64,000 bases of DNA from CALWZE01 sp036644375. GTDB taxonomy: Bacteria > Bacillota > Clostridia > Oscillospirales > Ruminococcaceae. Position numbers and translations under genes: made by a program. The notes below the pieces were generated by a model. It did no database searches. It was not told the origin of the DNA and was given only the letters and a program-made list of their open reading frames with translations. Positions 41,958 through 50,921 of this stretch are shown piece after piece. The stretch spans positions 88,704 through 152,703 of the forward strand of contig JAVXQD010000001.1 in assembly GCA_036644375.1 (NCBI GenBank), written 5' to 3'. The stretch's first letter is position 1. The number at the start of each line of letters is the position of its first letter.

Positions 41958-42797
41958 CTAAATGACGGCAGTTTTATGGCGCGTGACATGGCAGCTTATA
42001 TTGACTGCGCAGGGGAGTCCCGCTATGTGAGTGGGCATAACCTCGATGTTCACGCCGAGTGCGGTGGTGCGTCCGCCAAAGCCCTGAGGCCCAATGCCCT
42101 TTCGGTTAATCAACGCCAAAAGCTCCGATTCAAGCTCGGCGTAGTATGGATTGCTGTTCGGCTTGTCAACAGGGCGGAGCAAAGCCTGCTTCGCAAGCAG
42201 GGCGCACTTGTCAAAGGTTCCTCCTATACCGACGCCCACCACTATCGGAGGGCAGGGATTCGGGCCGGCATCCTCGACTGCTTGCAGTACAAAGCCGCGG
42301 ACTCCGTCAATTCCGTCAGATGGCTTGAGCATTTTAATTTGGCTCATGTTTTCGCTTCCGAAGCCTTTTGGTGAAACAGTAATTTTTATTTTGTCGCCGT
42401 CAACAAGCTCAGTGTAGAGCATTGCGGGTGTGTTGTCACCTGTGTTGACACGGATAAGCGGATCTCCTACCACTGATTTGCGCAAAAACCCCTCTGAATA
42501 TCCGAGTCTGACTCCGGCATTGACAGCATCGCGCAGCTTGCCGCAAATGTGTACATCCTGTCCGATTTCGAGAAAAACACATGCCATTCCCGTATCCTGG
42601 CAAATCGGCAAATTTTCAGCTTCGGCAAGCTCGAAATTAGCTGTGAGGTCGCTGAGAATGCTTTTTGCGGTACTCCAGGTTTCGGTCTCAAGACTTGTGC
42701 GTATGCTGCGCTTTATGTCGTTCGGCAGCTGACAGTTTGCTTCAATGCAGAGCATTTTCACCGTGTCGGTTATTAGAGCCGCGTCTATTTCTCTCAT
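41958..42797 (-). CDS. fumA: Fumarase/tartrate dehydratase type, alpha subunit
   Basis: 279 residues from MREIDAALI behind GGGAGA. Carries the oxygen-sensitive 4Fe-4S cluster; candidate ligands are the Cys residues in ICQDTGMAC, AGPNPCPP and GTFDKCALLAK. Also VGVGIGGTFD and GPQGFGGRTTALGV. Fumarase is more likely than tartrate dehydratase in a fermenting Clostridium-like organism (inference). Confidence 0.91.
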   Translation of the reverse strand: MREIDAALITDTVKMLCIEANCQLPNDIKRSIRTSLETETWSTAKSILSDLTANFELAEAENLPICQDTGMACVFLEIGQDVHICGKLRDAVNAGVRLGYSEGFLRKSVVGDPLIRVNTGDNTPAMLYTELVDGDKIKITVSPKGFGSENMSQIKMLKPSDGIDGVRGFVLQAVEDAGPNPCPPIVVGVGIGGTFDKCALLAKQALLRPVDKPNSNPYYAELESELLALINRKGIGPQGFGGRTTALGVNIEVMPTHIAGLPCAVNISCHVTRHKTAVI

Positions 42798-42898
42798 ACT
42801 TATCTCCCGATTCAAGGACAAAAGTCCCTGTAAATTTCAGTGATTGCTTATTTTGGTCAGCCCGGCGCAGCAGGTGTTTATTGGGCTTGTCTGCGCAG

Positions 42899-42933
42899 AA
42901 AAAATCTCTCCGCCGAAAAATAAAGGCGAAGAG
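42899..42933 (-). terminator. Terminator of the EEP-family gene
   Basis: Minus-strand CTCTTCGCC / GGCGGAGAG with a loop rich in T, followed by ATTTTTTC. Confidence 0.8.
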
Positions 42934-42946
42934 GTTTATTATTTTC

Positions 42947-43774
42947 TCATGCAAATGCGCGTTTCAGCTTAAGTGTAGCCAAAAGCGGGTAGTGGTCGGA
43001 CGGATAGCAGCCGTCGACAGAATCGGTCAGTATCTTCGAGTCGACGATATCGAAATCATCCGAAACAAATATGTAATCTATAGGGCTTGCCCCGGGCTTT
43101 ACCCTCCCGCTGAAATTGTGCAGTGTGTTGGACAAGCATGACGGATCAAATCGGCTGTAGACATCGGTCAGATGAAGCCGTTCGGTGTTTTCTCTCAGAA
43201 ACTGTACCGGCTTGCTTTTGGACTTGCAATTAAAGTCACCCATCAGCACCGTGGGCATAGGGTTGGTTTGGTTATATTGCTCCATGTAATCCAGAATAAC
43301 ATGTACGCTGAGAAGACGGGCAAACGAGCAGATGTGGTCAAGATGCGTGTTAAAAACTCGAATGGTCTGATCGAGCGGTTTTATGTAAACCTCTGCCACC
43401 GTGCAGATTCTCGGAAAAAACGCATAATATGCGCGGCTGAGTCTCTCGGGGTGCTTGGAGAGCCAAAACGTTTTCATGAACCGTATTTCGGTATCTTCGT
43501 TTTTTATAATAATATCGCTGTGCTCGTCATCATTGAGCCTTTTGCCGTAAAGTCGACCTGCTCCGACTATGCTGTACTCAGAGTCCAGCAAGCGGCTGAC
43601 GTCATCGCGCATAAATGGCAAAAGCTCCTGTACACCGACTATAAGCGCATCATTTTCACGTATTACCTGCGCGGCAATCTCACGGCGCGTGCGCCATTTA
43701 TGTATATTTCGAAGTGTAAAACTTCCATCCCTTTTCAGATTAAATGATAAGATTTTAATAAAGTCGTTGCTCAA
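42947..43774 (-). CDS. Endonuclease/exonuclease/phosphatase (EEP) family protein
   Basis: About 275 residues from a TTG at 43774, seven bases after GAGGTGG; an ATG at 43810 is in frame but upstream of that site. Metal-dependent phosphohydrolase fold: SFNL, GVQELLPF (metal Glu), FNTHLDH, LMGDFNCK, DYIFVSDDF and PSDHYPLLATL (catalytic His). Relatives cleave DNA, phospholipids or inositol phosphates; no signal peptide here, so a cytoplasmic substrate. Confidence 0.87.
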   Translation of the reverse strand: MSNDFIKILSFNLKRDGSFTLRNIHKWRTRREIAAQVIRENDALIVGVQELLPFMRDDVSRLLDSEYSIVGAGRLYGKRLNDDEHSDIIIKNEDTEIRFMKTFWLSKHPERLSRAYYAFFPRICTVAEVYIKPLDQTIRVFNTHLDHICSFARLLSVHVILDYMEQYNQTNPMPTVLMGDFNCKSKSKPVQFLRENTERLHLTDVYSRFDPSCLSNTLHNFSGRVKPGASPIDYIFVSDDFDIVDSKILTDSVDGCYPSDHYPLLATLKLKRAFA

Positions 43775-43854
43775 AAAATACCACCTCTTTGTAATACTTA
43801 ATTCTATCACACGCTCATATAATATACAAGCTGTAAAATATGGAGACGTTAATA

Positions 43855-44577
43855 CTAAATGCCGACTGAGCTCAAAACAGTATCAATGCTTTCGTTTATG
43901 ACAAGATCCGCAGCGCTGTCACTTGAGGTTGAACTTTTGTTTATTACAACGAGCTTGGCGCCTTTTGAGAGATATCGCACAAGACCCGCCGCGGGGTAAA
44001 CAACAAGAGAGGTTCCGCCTATAATCATCAAATCACAGTGCGAAATTGCTCGAACAGCCTCATTCATAACGGAGTCGCTGAGAGCCTCCTCATATAGAAC
44101 GACATCGGGCTTGATAATTCCTCCGCATTCGCATTTCGGAACCCCTGCGGAGTTGATTATTGTGTCAACACCGTAAGATTTTCCGCATTTCATACAGTGA
44201 TTGCGAAGTACACTCCCATGAAGCTCGAGAACTCTGCGGCTTCCTGCCGCTTGATGCAACCCGTCTATATTTTGAGTTATGACCGCCGACAGCTTACCTG
44301 CCTTTTCAAGACTTGCAAGCCACAGATGAGCAGCGTTCGGCTTTGCGTCGGCAAATATCATTCTGTCCTTATAAAAGCGATAAAATTCCTCTGTGTTCTG
44401 CATAAAAAAGCTGTGACTGATAATCTGTTCGGGCGGGTATTTATAGCTTTGATTGTAGATGCCGTCCGCACTTCGAAAATCGGGAATTCCGCTTGGGACA
44501 GATACACCGGCACCGCCGAAAAACACCGTATTATTGCTGCCGCGAACAAGCTCGCACAGCTGTTCATGCTTTGTCAT
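43855..44577 (-). CDS. cobB: SIR2-family NAD-dependent protein deacylase
   Basis: 240 residues. FFGGAGVSVPSGIPDFRSADG binds NAD, TQNIDGLH and the catalytic His in ELHGS follow, and a Zn site is formed by HCMKC and KCEC. GGTSLVVYPAAGL and VVINKSST complete the Rossmann part. Removes acyl groups from Lys, linking protein acylation to NAD level. GGGAGG precedes the ATG. Confidence 0.94.
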   Translation of the reverse strand: MTKHEQLCELVRGSNNTVFFGGAGVSVPSGIPDFRSADGIYNQSYKYPPEQIISHSFFMQNTEEFYRFYKDRMIFADAKPNAAHLWLASLEKAGKLSAVITQNIDGLHQAAGSRRVLELHGSVLRNHCMKCGKSYGVDTIINSAGVPKCECGGIIKPDVVLYEEALSDSVMNEAVRAISHCDLMIIGGTSLVVYPAAGLVRYLSKGAKLVVINKSSTSSDSAADLVINESIDTVLSSVGI

Positions 44578-44750
44578 GCCACAAAACCTCCCGAAATTTC
44601 ACATAATACCATTTGCCGAAGCTGTCTTTCGACAACGTCTTATTATATCACTTCCGCAAAGTATAGCAAAATGTTCTTTGCGGAAATTCGAAAATTTACA
44701 ATGAAATGCGGCGAAATGCGACAAAGAAACTGAAAGCAGGCACTGAGCGA

Positions 44751-44785
44751 AAAAACTCCCGACACAGAATGCACTGAATCGGGAG
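44751..44785 (-). terminator. Terminator of the zinc-ribbon membrane protein gene
   Basis: Minus-strand CTCCCGA / TCGGGAG followed by TTTTTT. Confidence 0.8.
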
Positions 44786-44830
44786 AAATATGTTGCAGCA
44801 GTTATAAAATTGAACAAAACTTCAATTCGG

Positions 44831-45787
44831 CTATGCCGCCGACTTTTGTTCGAGCGGAGGCGCAGCGGTGTCGGCGTCGGACGGCTGACGCCGAGGTGAC
44901 GAATCCGAGATTCGCGAATACACAATATCGAAGCTTTGCGTGGCGGCCTCATCATAAAATTCGCGCAGGGTTAAAGCGTTATCCTCGGTTTTGATTATGT
45001 AACGGTCAAAATAGTAATCTTTTCCGAACTCCGTGTATTTCATGATAATGCACTGACTGTCGAGCATTATTTCCACCGTACCCGAAATCTGATAATCAAT
45101 GTCCCACGACCCGTCCTCATATCCCTTTTCAACTTTGATATTGGGAATCAGATGCTTAAGAGCAAACGTGCCGTCCTTGTTGATTGTGAACAGCTCAACA
45201 TAGCTGTGAGAGGTATCGGATGCAAAGACAAACGGCTCGGACATCCAAGTTCCGCTGACATAGTCCAGCATTATCTGCTGGTCAGACGCCGCAGGCCCTT
45301 TCATGTACTTGACAAGACAGGATACGGCAAAAATAAAAACTGCCGCAACCAAAATAGCGATAAGAGATACGCCGAGCTTGCCGAGAATATTTGTGTCATC
45401 GTCATTTCCGTCATCGATTATTGCGGTGTTTGCTTCGAGCTCAAGGTCGCCCTCAGGCTCGGTCGGCTCTTCGTCCGGAACATAATCGAAAGAAGGCTCT
45501 CCGTCGTCATCGAATGCCGGTTCGGGAGGAAAATCGTAGTCCTCACGCGCGGCAGTATCAATGGTATCCGATACTATCATCGCATTTTCGTCAAGATAAC
45601 CCATTGGAAGCTCAAGCGTAGCTGTCGCATAATTAACCTGGTCAACAATGTCAATTGTGTCCGCTGCATCAATGTCAGAAGGCGAAATCACCGCGTCAGA
45701 GACCGGTTCGGAGATTGTGTGTGTGCAATATGGGCATGTAGTCTCGTCGTCTTTGAGTACATGATTGCAGTTTGTGCAGAATTTCAT
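44831..45787 (-). CDS. Zinc-ribbon single-pass membrane protein, function unknown
   Basis: 318 residues from MKFCTNCNHVL behind AGGTGG. An N-terminal zinc ribbon (CTNC and CPYC) is followed by about 130 acidic residues, one transmembrane helix (LGVSLIAILVAAVFIFAVSCLV) and an extracytoplasmic domain of about 130 residues (GTWMSEPFVF..., DGTFALKHLIPN, GTVEIML) that looks like a lipocalin-like or DUF-type beta domain. Divergent from the pspA operon and possibly its sensor (inference). Confidence 0.78.
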   Translation of the reverse strand: MKFCTNCNHVLKDDETTCPYCTHTISEPVSDAVISPSDIDAADTIDIVDQVNYATATLELPMGYLDENAMIVSDTIDTAAREDYDFPPEPAFDDDGEPSFDYVPDEEPTEPEGDLELEANTAIIDDGNDDDTNILGKLGVSLIAILVAAVFIFAVSCLVKYMKGPAASDQQIMLDYVSGTWMSEPFVFASDTSHSYVELFTINKDGTFALKHLIPNIKVEKGYEDGSWDIDYQISGTVEIMLDSQCIIMKYTEFGKDYYFDRYIIKTEDNALTLREFYDEAATQSFDIVYSRISDSSPRRQPSDADTAAPPLEQKSAA

Positions 45788-45887
45788 TGAGTCACCACCT
45801 GTAGTGTGTAAAAAAACACTGTATACCATATTTTATACCACATACGTTTTTTTGTAAAGAAAATAAAGAGTATAATCGGTAATAATC

Positions 45888-45916
45888 TTGCTTTTTCGGT
45901 TGCTGTACAATATAAT
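45888..45916 (+). promoter_or_regulatory. Sigma-A type promoter of the pspA operon
   Basis: TTGCTT, 17-base spacer, TATAAT, 43 bases before the pspA start. No sigma-54-type sequence was seen. Confidence 0.75.
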
Positions 45917-45958
45917 TAAAAAATAGCCAGTAACAAATAATTATCGGAGGACTTATTA

Positions 45959-46657
45959 ATGGGTATTCTTTCAAGATTTAAAGACATAATGAGCGCAAAC
46001 ATCAATTCGGTGCTTGAAAAATCCGAGAGTAAAAACGCAGACAAGATCCTTGAAAATTATCTGCGCGAGGCAAAAGATAACCTTGAACAAGTAAAAGCGG
46101 ACACAGCGGGTGTTATTGCCGACGAAATGGCAGCAGGACGCAAGGTCGGCGATCTTGAGGAAGAAACAGTAAAGCTTTCCAAGTATGCCGAGCAGGCAGT
46201 CGTATCGGGCAATGACAGTGACGCAAAGAAATTCCTTGAAGGCAAGAACAAAGCTGCGGCACAAAAAGCAGAGGCAGAAAAGGTCTACGCCCAGGCTAAG
46301 GTCAACTCGGATCGCATGCGTGAAATGACCCAAAAGCTGGTCGGTGACATTACGACAGCCGAAAACAGGCTGAATGAACTCAAAGCAAAGCTGTCGGTTG
46401 CGCAGCAGACTGAAAAGACAAATGAGCTTAACGAAAAAATCGGAAATGCAGCAAGCTCTTTTTCAAATTATGACAATCTCGCGGATGCGGTGCAAAAGAG
46501 AATAGATGAGGCGGACGCCAAGGCTCAGCTCAACAAGGAGCTCAATGCGGACTATGATATTGATTCGCTTAAGGCAAAATACGATGTCAGTGCAGATGCT
46601 GCCGCGTCGTCGGTCGATGATGAATTAAATGCACTTAAAGCAAAGCTCGGCAAATAA
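45959..46657 (+). CDS. pspA: PspA/IM30 family membrane-stress protein (YdjF-like)
   Basis: 232 residues, almost entirely coiled coil after the amphipathic start MGILSRFKDIMSANINSVLEK. AKDNLEQVKADTAGVIADE is typical. Binds damaged membrane from the cytoplasm, related to ESCRT-III. CGGAGG precedes the ATG. First gene of a set with the order of Bacillus ydjF-ydjG-ydjI; ydjH is missing. Confidence 0.92.
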   Translation: MGILSRFKDIMSANINSVLEKSESKNADKILENYLREAKDNLEQVKADTAGVIADEMAAGRKVGDLEEETVKLSKYAEQAVVSGNDSDAKKFLEGKNKAAAQKAEAEKVYAQAKVNSDRMREMTQKLVGDITTAENRLNELKAKLSVAQQTEKTNELNEKIGNAASSFSNYDNLADAVQKRIDEADAKAQLNKELNADYDIDSLKAKYDVSADAAASSVDDELNALKAKLGK

Positions 46658-46672
46658 CCCGAGGGTGTAATA

Positions 46673-47962
46673 ATGGCAGAATTGAATTCACCGACACCTG
46701 AGACGTCAGCAAGCGCGACGACTGTTTGTCCGAATTGCGGCGGGAAAATCAGCTACGATATCAAGAGCAGAAAGTTTTTGTGCGAGTCATGCAAAAGCGA
46801 GCAGAGTATTACTGCGCCCAAAAGCACCGTTGATGAATACAGTATCAGTGATTACCGTGTGCGTGAGCACAGTGCGATTTCGCTTACAGGAGTGTCTGTC
46901 GCAACCTGCTCAAGCTGTGGCGGAGAGATATATTTTGACGAGCACGAAACCGCAAAGCAATGCCCGATGTGCGGTTCCGCCCAAATCAGGGTTGCAGCCG
47001 CCACGAGCGGGATAGCTCCGGAGGGTGTGGTTCCGTTCAGAATTGACAATGACGATGCTCAGCAGAAATTTCGCGTGTGGATTTCAAAGCGGTGGTTTGC
47101 GCCGAATCTGCTGAAAAAAGCATACGGCGAGGGAAAGCTCGAGGGATTGTATGTGCCGTTTTGGACCTATGATGCGGATTCCTGTGCCGAATATGTCGGG
47201 CAGGGCGGGCGCACCCGTACGGTTCGGGACAGAGAGGGCAACACCCATACGGAAACCGACTGGTTTCCGGTGTCGGGCAGAGTATATCGAAAATTCGACG
47301 ATGTGCTGATTTGCGCTTCAAAAAAGCAGAGCGGCACAATTGCGGCACAGGTAGGTCCATTTAATACGGTTACGGATATTGCACCCTTTACATATCAATA
47401 TCTGTCGGGATACAAGGCAGAGAGATATTCGATAGACGGTCTTGAATGCTTCGGCGCGGCGCGGGAACAGATGGAAGCCGAGCTTCAAGAGGATGCGGAT
47501 GCGGATATTTTGGCTCAGGGATTTTCTCAGTCACGGGTGACCGCATTTCAGCCGAAGTACAAGGATGTGACCTACAAAAGCGTACTTTTGCCTATTTACA
47601 CGGCTCAATACGGATATCGGGGCGAAACCTACTTCTATGCGATAAATGGGCAGACAGGGCATGTTGCGGGCAATTACCCCAAGAGCGTGCCGAAAATCAT
47701 TGCGGCTGTTTTGGCGGGACTGGTGCTTTTGTTCGGGCTTATGTATTTTATGGGCTTCATGGAGAGCGACGATTACGACAGCGATTATAGCGGGTACAGC
47801 GATTACAGCGATTACGGCAGCAGCTATGATGAATACGACAGCGGCTACTACGATGATGACAGCGGCTATTTTTTCGATACGGCGGGTGCGAATAATCCTG
47901 CGAAAATGCGAGGAACAGCCGAGCTTCAATCGGTGAGACGCAGTGAGATAGAGGCAGAATAA
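46673..47962 (+). CDS. Zinc-ribbon membrane protein, YdjG-like
   Basis: 429 residues. Two N-terminal zinc ribbons: CPNCGG...CESC and CSSCGG...CPMC. Then a long conserved domain (PEGVVPFRI, LEGLYVPFWTYDADS, ETDWFPVSGRVYRKFDDVL) and one transmembrane helix (IIAAVLAGLVLLFGLMYFM). The tail (from about 367) is rich in Asp, Tyr, Ser and Gly with repeats of SDYSDY type. Matches the TFIIB-zinc-ribbon protein next to PspA and SPFH genes in Firmicutes; thought to help recruit them at the membrane. SD GAGGG, 15 bases after pspA. Confidence 0.83.
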   Translation: MAELNSPTPETSASATTVCPNCGGKISYDIKSRKFLCESCKSEQSITAPKSTVDEYSISDYRVREHSAISLTGVSVATCSSCGGEIYFDEHETAKQCPMCGSAQIRVAAATSGIAPEGVVPFRIDNDDAQQKFRVWISKRWFAPNLLKKAYGEGKLEGLYVPFWTYDADSCAEYVGQGGRTRTVRDREGNTHTETDWFPVSGRVYRKFDDVLICASKKQSGTIAAQVGPFNTVTDIAPFTYQYLSGYKAERYSIDGLECFGAAREQMEAELQEDADADILAQGFSQSRVTAFQPKYKDVTYKSVLLPIYTAQYGYRGETYFYAINGQTGHVAGNYPKSVPKIIAAVLAGLVLLFGLMYFMGFMESDDYDSDYSGYSDYSDYGSSYDEYDSGYYDDDSGYFFDTAGANNPAKMRGTAELQSVRRSEIEAE

Positions 47963-47981
47963 CTTTTGCGGGAGATTTAAT

Positions 47982-48953
47982 ATGGGAATTTTCGGACAGC
48001 GAAAGGACACAATCGAGTGGGAGGAATTTCGCTCGGATGTTTTGTTTTACAAATGGAAAGAGGACGAAATCAAGAGCGGTTCGCGCCTTGTTGTGCGGAC
48101 GGGTCAAAATGTAATATTTTATTCGAACGGGCATATAAGCAAGGTTTTTACTCAGGAGGGCAATTTTGATATTGAGACGGAAATTGTCCCGATTTTGTCA
48201 ACGGTTCAGGGCTTGTTCGACTTTCGCCGTGATACCGGACTGCGTGCCGAGGTGTATTTCGTCAATGCAAAAGAGCTGACAATGAATTGGGGAACACGGC
48301 AGCGGATTATGATTCCTACGGATGAGGTTCCGTCCGGTATACCGGTCGGAATGAACGGAAATCTCATAATTGAGTTTCGGGACTATCTGAAATTTATTGA
48401 AAAAATCGCCGGTATCAAGCAGACATTCTGCATCGGCGACGTATCCGAGAGAATTTTGGGCGAGCTTGACGGAATCATTGCGGAATGCGTGCTCGGAAAC
48501 CGGTCGAAGGTTGGATTGAATGCTCTTATATCAATTCAGGCAAATAGCCGTAAGCTCGGAAAAATGATGGCTGAGGAGCTTGATAAGGAGCTTTTTGAAA
48601 TCGGACTCGGAGTCCGTGACATAAACATAATCAGTGTGAACTACCCGCCAGAGGTACAGCAGATGGCAGAGAAGGTTGCGGGTCAGTCGTTTGTCACCAA
48701 TACGGGCAAATACGCCACGGTTGCAATGGCAGACGGCATGGCATCGGGAAACAACCAGATGGCATCAATGGCGGCACAGATGGCGATGGGCGCACAGATG
48801 GCTCAGCAGATGAGCGGAGCAGCCGCTGTTCCGGCGGCGCAGGGGTCAGAGTCTGCGGCATCGGCAGATCCCGCGGCAAATCGCTTTTGTCCCAAATGCC
48901 GTAAAATGGTCAGCGGTAAATTTTGCAGTGAATGCGGAACCGAAACCGTGTAG
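47982..48953 (+). CDS. SPFH domain protein with C-terminal zinc ribbon (YdjI-like)
   Basis: 323 residues. N-terminal SPFH (stomatin/flotillin-like) domain of the virion-core subtype: DVLFYKWKEDEIKSGSRLVVRTGQ, FYSNGHISKVFTQEG, LGVRDINIISVNYPPE. Then a Met/Ala/Gln-rich linker (MASMAAQMAMGAQMAQQM) and a zinc ribbon (CPKC...CSEC) at the end. In Bacillus, YdjI helps place PspA at the membrane (known in outline). Last gene before a terminator. Confidence 0.9.
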   Translation: MGIFGQRKDTIEWEEFRSDVLFYKWKEDEIKSGSRLVVRTGQNVIFYSNGHISKVFTQEGNFDIETEIVPILSTVQGLFDFRRDTGLRAEVYFVNAKELTMNWGTRQRIMIPTDEVPSGIPVGMNGNLIIEFRDYLKFIEKIAGIKQTFCIGDVSERILGELDGIIAECVLGNRSKVGLNALISIQANSRKLGKMMAEELDKELFEIGLGVRDINIISVNYPPEVQQMAEKVAGQSFVTNTGKYATVAMADGMASGNNQMASMAAQMAMGAQMAQQMSGAAAVPAAQGSESAASADPAANRFCPKCRKMVSGKFCSECGTETV

Positions 48954-48971
48954 TACATAGCCTTAAATATT

Positions 48972-49023
48972 AAGCCCCGAAACGAGAGTCCTTGCTGTGA
49001 AAAGACTCGTTTCGGGGCTTTTT
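48972..49023 (+). terminator. Terminator of the pspA operon
   Basis: AAGCCCCGAAACGAG / CTCGTTTCGGGGCTT, 15 pairs, followed by TTTT. Confidence 0.9.
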
Positions 49024-49136
49024 GTCGCAGTTCAATCACGACGAGAGTCAGGTGTAACAGTTTCGCATTTATGCAGTGGTTTAAGCGCTGTTTGCACTTG
49101 AACATAGCCCACGTTACAGGGCACTATTCGGCAACA

Positions 49137-50300
49137 TTACTTACAGAGCAGCGCCATTTTGTCCACTGCGTCCGATACATATTTTCGGGGACAGGCAAGA
49201 TTTATGCGGAGATAGCCCTCTCCCTGAATGCCGAATCTGCTGCCCGCTTCGATGCACAGATTTGCTTTTTTAAGAGCATTCCGCTCAAAATCCATGGCAT
49301 TGTCGCAATACGCCGAAATATTGGGCCAAGCGAGATATGTCCCCTCAACCTCGCTCACAACTGCCATTGGAAGCTTTTTATTCATGGCTTCCTTGAAAAA
49401 GCGAAAGTTTTCATCGACATAGGCGTTCATTTGATCAACCCATTCATCACATTTGCTGTAGGCAGCGATAACGGCTTCGGTTGTGAGCGGGTTTATGATG
49501 AGCTCGCCCACATGCCGCTCTACCTTTTCGCGCAGGATTGCATTTGGAATCACAAGATGCGAGGCTCCGAGACCTGCGATGTTAAAGGTTTTTGTGGGGG
49601 CTGTGCATACAACAATATTTTGCGCGTCCTCGAACAAGGTCAGTGTCGGTGTGTGTTTGATTCCTGCGCGGGTTATATCACAGTGGATTTCGTCACTTAC
49701 AAGAATAATATTGTTTTCCGTGCATATTTTGCAGACTGCACGGATTTCCTCAGCCGACCAAACACGGCCGGCCGGGTTGTGCGGAGAGCACATTATCATC
49801 ATTGTGGTTTTGGGATCTGCCGCCTTTTTTGCGAGGTCGTCATAGTCCATCGTATAATATCCGTTATCATTGATGAGCGGATTTTCAACAATATTGCGCC
49901 GATTTGAGGTTGTTACGCGTGCAAATGGGGGATAGACAGGAGGCTGGATGATTATATTGTCGCCAACATCGGTCAGTGCATCAATGATGTGACCGAGAGC
50001 AGGGACAATGCCGCGAGTAAAAACGATATGCTTCGGGTTGATTGTCCAGCCGTGACGCCTCTTAAAAAATCCGGTTACCGCGCTGTAATATTCGTCAAAA
50101 TCGTTGGAGGAATATCCGAAAATTCTGCGCTCGGCTGCTTTTTTCAGCGCGCTTACAATCGGAGGAGCGCATGCAAAATCCATGTCCGCAATCCACATAG
50201 AAAGTGCATCTGCATCAAGCGCGGAATCATTGCAGTCAACGTCCCACTTTATTGCGCGCGTGTTGTGGCGGTCAATAATTTCGTCAAAATTATATTTCAT
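49137..50300 (-). CDS. PatB/MalY-type PLP-dependent enzyme (cystathionine beta-lyase family)
   Basis: 387 residues from MKYNFDEIIDRHN. The Met six bases earlier sits directly on the GAGAGGAA site and is less likely. Fold type I aminotransferase: ADMDFACAPPI, MCSPHNPAGRVW, SDEIHCD and PLP Lys in APTKTFNIAGLG. MalY/PatB enzymes cleave cystathionine or cysteine; some act as transaminases. Confidence 0.92.
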   Translation of the reverse strand: MKYNFDEIIDRHNTRAIKWDVDCNDSALDADALSMWIADMDFACAPPIVSALKKAAERRIFGYSSNDFDEYYSAVTGFFKRRHGWTINPKHIVFTRGIVPALGHIIDALTDVGDNIIIQPPVYPPFARVTTSNRRNIVENPLINDNGYYTMDYDDLAKKAADPKTTMMIMCSPHNPAGRVWSAEEIRAVCKICTENNIILVSDEIHCDITRAGIKHTPTLTLFEDAQNIVVCTAPTKTFNIAGLGASHLVIPNAILREKVERHVGELIINPLTTEAVIAAYSKCDEWVDQMNAYVDENFRFFKEAMNKKLPMAVVSEVEGTYLAWPNISAYCDNAMDFERNALKKANLCIEAGSRFGIQGEGYLRINLACPRKYVSDAVDKMALLCK

Positions 50301-50390
50301 TGTCATTTCCTCTCAGAAGATCAATATTTGTATTTGAATTATAGCCTATACTGTGAAAAAATGAAAGAAAAATGCATAATGCGGCCGCAG

Positions 50391-50427
50391 AGATAAAAAA
50401 TGAAGAGAGCACATATTGTGCTCTCCA
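50391..50427 (-). terminator. Terminator of the ECF sigma operon
   Basis: Minus-strand GGAGAGCACA / TGTGCTCTC with a short loop, then TTCATTTTTT. Confidence 0.85.
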
Positions 50428-50485
50428 TGAATTCCGATATTCAGCATCTGATTGTGCTGTGGGCGCCATTGCGGTGCGATTTCGG

Positions 50486-50794
50486 TTACATTATACCGTA
50501 AAGCATCTCAGCGGTAAGAAATTGGCGCATAATCTCACATCCGAAGGCAAAGAACAGACAAAACGCCATGAGAATAATAGAGGCAAAATCAATTTTCATG
50601 CTGCCTTCATCGCTTTTTTCAAAACGGGCAAAAACAAGCTCAAGACCGAGCATAATCAAAATAACGGGCCAGAAATTAAGTGCAAAGGAAAGGGCGGAGT
50701 GACTCGGGAAAAATGTGTAGGCTATGAATACCACACCGAATATAATCAGAGTTACGCCGCAGGTAAGTGTGCCGACACGTCGGTTACGCCTCAT
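50486..50794 (-). CDS. Small membrane protein, LiaI/LiaF transmembrane-like
   Basis: 102 residues from MRRNRRVGTLTCG behind AGAGGTGG. Three hydrophobic segments (TCGVTLIIFGVVFIAYTFF, FALNFWPVILIMLGLELVF, IDFASIILMAFCLFFAFG). The FWPVILIMLGLELV sequence recalls the LiaF/DUF5668-type membrane domain found in envelope-stress operons. Its start overlaps the 45-aa ORF by 11 bases. Last gene of the ECF operon. Confidence 0.75.
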   Translation of the reverse strand: MRRNRRVGTLTCGVTLIIFGVVFIAYTFFPSHSALSFALNFWPVILIMLGLELVFARFEKSDEGSMKIDFASIILMAFCLFFAFGCEIMRQFLTAEMLYGIM

Positions 50795-50921
50795 TAATAT
50801 CCACCTCTTCTCTCGTGTAAATCGGGCTTTTTTTCTTCCCGTTTGCCAAAAACGATGATATAAGCGCAAATCCGAGCATCGATACAATAATCTTTAAAAG
50901 AGAGCACTGTTTATACTTCAT
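50784..50921 (-). CDS. 45-residue single-pass membrane peptide, overlapping both neighbours
   Basis: Minus-strand ATG at 50921 lies inside the last codons of the upstream membrane protein gene (ATG AAG TAT AAA over ...GAT GAA GTA TAA). The stop at 50784 lies inside the first codons of the next gene (ATGAGGCGTAA), so the three frames are chained by 11-base overlaps. The peptide has a basic start (MKYKQCSLLK), one helix (IIVSMLGFALISSFL) and a charged tail (KKKSPIYTREEVDINEA). It lacks a strong binding site and probably relies on coupling. Function unknown. Confidence 0.6.
   Translation of the reverse strand: MKYKQCSLLKIIVSMLGFALISSFLANGKKKSPIYTREEVDINEA

Noticed and set aside
49071..49907. 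278-codon open frame opposite the PatB/MalY gene
   Set aside because: PLP-enzyme motifs are on the minus strand; this frame has no domain or start signal.
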